Assembly (NCBI GenBank): GCA_051453625.1
Contig: JBOZIK010000001.1
Location: 122,488,558-122,508,600, forward strand
Origin: Welwitschia mirabilis
Taxonomy: Eukaryota > Gnetophyta > Gnetopsida > Welwitschiales
DNA: 20,043 nt
Direction: 5' to 3'
In this document: positions 19,645 through 20,043 of the stretch, one piece after another
Layout of the letters: each line of letters begins with the position of its first letter
How positions within the stretch are numbered: the first letter of the stretch is position 1
Made by a program: the position numbers and the translations under genes
The notes under the pieces: model-generated
Told to the model about the DNA's origin: nothing
What the model saw: only the letters and a program-made list of their open reading frames with translations
Database searches by the model: none

Positions 19645-20043
19645 TCTTGGTTGCACACTGAAGCGCAAGAGATTGTGAGGCAAGGGTTTACTTGCAGGAG
19701 TTTGTTGATTGTCCTACATGCTAGCAATTTTTAACTGAAGCAGAGGAAGGCAGTGGAGTGGAACAAGCAAAGCAAGTGAGCCAAGCGAGTAGGGTTTTGT
19801 GTGTTGTTTTTGATAGCTAGTTTTGAAGCAAATTTTTAATTTGAAAACTTATGATTCCTATTTGAGTGGGAACTGCATGTAACACAGAGAAGAACGTTAC
19901 TCTAGGGGATAGATTTGACAGCAGAAGCTAAAGGTAGAAGAGCTGTTGTATGAGCAAGATCTAGTGTTGTGTAGGTCACAGTTTTGACCTAAATGCGTAG
20001 TAAGACCCAAAACCTTCACAAGGATCTTTTAATGACTCAACAG
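19645..20043 (+). mobile_element. 5' untranslated leader of the LTR retrotransposon, continues past the window
   Basis: About 400 bp after the primer binding site, G-rich and without a long open frame. This fits a retrotransposon leader before gag. No gag start can be named within the window, so intactness and superfamily cannot be judged. Confidence 0.5.

Larger units (their letters stand above)
14746..20043 (-). other. SF3B4: Upstream intron and/or 5' flank of SF3B4; first exon not found
   Basis: The acceptor at 14747-14746 proves an upstream exon. I found no reverse-strand match here for the conserved SF3B4 N-terminus (ERNQDAT, a VGNLD-type RNP2 strand, LLWELF). If the exon lies beyond the window, this intron is over 5.3 kb. 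If it is in the 868-N gap, it is 2.9 to 3.8 kb. The stretch 14760-15150 is plain AT-rich sequence. Confidence 0.7.

Noticed and set aside
1-20043. CRISPR arrays, tRNA or rRNA genes, bacterial operons
   Set aside because: No regular repeat-spacer array, no tRNA-like box pair and no rRNA core sequence was seen, and the gene structure is eukaryotic. The only tRNA-related sequence is the retrotransposon primer binding site.

Overview
The window looks like nuclear DNA of a land plant. It is AT-rich, the one clear gene is split into small exons by introns of up to 7 kb, there is a plant-type LTR-retrotransposon primer binding site (complementary to initiator tRNA-Met), and there are several scaffold gaps. 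The long repeat-filled introns fit a plant with a large, repeat-rich gene space, but the sequence alone does not identify the species.

The only gene I can defend is on the minus strand: splicing factor 3B subunit 4 (SF3B4, also SAP49/SF3b49), a component of the U2 snRNP SF3b complex. Seven coding exons run from 14745 down to the TGA stop at 4096. They all have GT-AG junctions and matching phases, and they encode 359 residues: the rest of RRM1, all of RRM2 and a proline-rich tail. The first coding exon (start codon and first part of RRM1) is not in the readable sequence. It is either in the 868-N gap at 17665-18532 or beyond position 20043.

Layout: 1-4095 is AT-rich 3' flank with no recognisable gene, apart from 3' UTR of unknown length. 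4096-4963 holds the last two exons. 4964-6840 is an intron with an unusual inverted-plus-direct repeat composite (5641-6330) and a second local duplication (6540-6766). 6841-6927 is an RRM2 exon. 6928-13960 is a 7-kb intron with three gaps, a probable false duplication at one gap, a decayed repeat candidate (about 9757-11331) and a CA/GA microsatellite. 13961-14745 is a cluster of four short exons. From 14746 to the end (the missing-exon intron and/or 5' flank) there is a purine-rich, weakly coding-like region (about 15500-17200), CpG-rich GATC-type repeat blocks on both sides of the large gap, and the end of an LTR retrotransposon with its primer binding site at 19633-19644.

I found no convincing new biological system. 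The most useful second looks are the repeat composite in the SF3B4 intron, the 92-bp repeat flanking a gap of exactly 100 N (probable mis-assembly), the CpG-rich repeats bordering the unresolved gap, and the missing first exon.
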